NCBI RefSeq assembly: GCF_014170305.1
Contig: NZ_LZZT01000018.1
Location: forward strand, 124,001-188,000
Origin: Achromobacter sp. UMC71
GTDB taxonomy: Bacteria > Pseudomonadota > Gammaproteobacteria > Burkholderiales > Burkholderiaceae_B
Length of the DNA stretch: 64,000 nt
Reading direction: 5' to 3'
The translations under genes were made by a program, and so were the position numbers. The notes under the pieces were generated by a model. It was given only the letters and a program-made list of their open reading frames with translations, ran no database searches and was not told the origin of the DNA. How positions within the stretch are numbered: position 1 is the stretch's first letter; each line of letters starts with the position of its first letter. Below, in pieces: positions 63,457 to 64,000 of the stretch.

Positions 63457-64000
63457 ATGTCTGGATTCGATCTGGATCAGTTGCGCACCCTGGTCGCCGT
63501 GCTGGATGCGGGTAGCCTGACGGCCGCCGCGCCCAAGGTGTTCCTGTCGCAGTCGTCCGTCAGCGAGCAGATGCGCAAGCTGGAGGAACGGGCTAGCCAG
63601 CCGCTGCTGATCCGCGGCAAGACGGGGGTGATCGCCACGCCCGCCGGTGAACGGCTGTTGGCGCATGCGCGCGCGATCCTGGCGCTGAGCGAGGCGGCCT
63701 ATCGCGATCTGCGCGGCGTGGCGCTGCGCGGCGAATTGCGGCTGTGCATCACCGATTACTTCCGCCCGGGCGACGTGGCGCGCATGCTGCGACGCTTGAA
63801 CGAGCAGTACCCGCAGGTGCGCATGCACGTCACGATCATGAAGAGCGGCACGATCGAGGCGGCCTACGAGCGTGGCGAGATCGACGTGGGCATCTCGATG
63901 GTGATCCTGGAGCGCGGCAAGCTGAAAGGGCGTCCGCAAGGGCCGTTGCTGCGGCGCGAGTCGCTGCTGTGGATGGCCGCCGAAGGGGCGGGCGTGCAGG
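63457..64000 (+). CDS. LysR-family transcriptional regulator (3' truncated by window edge)
   Basis: The frame from ATG 63457 is open to the end of the window (181 codons visible). It begins MSGFDLDQLRTLVAVLDAGSLTAAAPKVFLSQSSVSEQMRKLEERASQPLLIRG, a LysR helix-turn-helix, followed by TPAGERLLAHARAILALSE and the start of the effector domain (LRLCITDYFRPGDVARMLRRLNEQYP). It is divergent from the tautomerase gene. The C-terminal part of the effector domain is outside the window. Confidence 0.92.
   Translation, partial: MSGFDLDQLRTLVAVLDAGSLTAAAPKVFLSQSSVSEQMRKLEERASQPLLIRGKTGVIATPAGERLLAHARAILALSEAAYRDLRGVALRGELRLCITDYFRPGDVARMLRRLNEQYPQVRMHVTIMKSGTIEAAYERGEIDVGISMVILERGKLKGRPQGPLLRRESLLWMAAEGAGVQ

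Overview
This 64 kb window looks like chromosomal DNA of a high-GC betaproteobacterium in the family Alcaligenaceae, most likely the Bordetella/Achromobacter group. The grounds are protein-level recognition, the phenylacetate and sulfate cluster arrangements, and the long Ala/Pro/Glu-rich IF-2 linker. Genus and species cannot be fixed from the sequence alone. No insertion sequence, prophage, CRISPR array, rRNA or replication origin was seen. Nearly all of the DNA is ordinary core or catabolic genome, so the unusual signals are mainly in leaders, operators and protein tails.

Layout. 1-6538: the end of etfA, a strong terminator, then an aspartate decarboxylation block of two AspT-type antiporters flanking aspartate 4-decarboxylase. 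6715-9366: an acyl-CoA dehydrogenase and a 1-Cys peroxiredoxin. 9602-16582: an assimilatory sulfate operon, sbp-cysTWA-cysH-cysD-cysN, whose cysH is the iron-sulfur APS-reductase type and which has no cysC. 16759-18733: a radical SAM gene with a near-consensus LexA box in a promoter that predicts a leaderless mRNA, then a small single-pass membrane protein. 18775-24691: an EamA transporter, rplS with a long leader, a NUDIX hydrolase, rsgA, an M48 protease, orn and a YjeF_N epimerase. 24738-34020: paaX and the divergent paaABCDE-paaN-paaG-paaI-paaK operon for aerobic phenylacetate breakdown. 34144-37369: a MATE exporter overlapping an ArnT-like glycosyltransferase. 37397-44127: bL31 type B, kynA/kynB, radC, slpA-ispH, maiA, and degP at the end of a two-component operon.

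44192-54266: sensor kinase and response regulator, tRNA-Thr, tRNA-Asn, two COG0523 metal-chaperone GTPases behind a Zur-like palindrome, a LysR regulator, a roughly 0.7 kb non-coding stretch headed by a good promoter, initiator tRNA, scpB and rluB. 54267-62847: the translation operon rimP-nusA-infB-rbfA-truB-typA, preceded by a 0.3 kb leader with a terminator-like hairpin ending just before rimP. 62957-64000: a tautomerase and the start of a LysR gene.

Main points for a second look: (i) the candidate attenuator before rimP-nusA; (ii) the LexA-box/leaderless radical SAM gene and the membrane protein behind it; (iii) the histone-H1-like lysine tail on aspartate decarboxylase between two antiporter paralogues; (iv) the G/C-run leader of an orphan rplS; (v) the orphan promoter and non-coding block before the initiator tRNA; (vi) the neighbouring acidic ScpB and basic RluB tails. 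All regulatory assignments are sequence inferences and none has been tested here.
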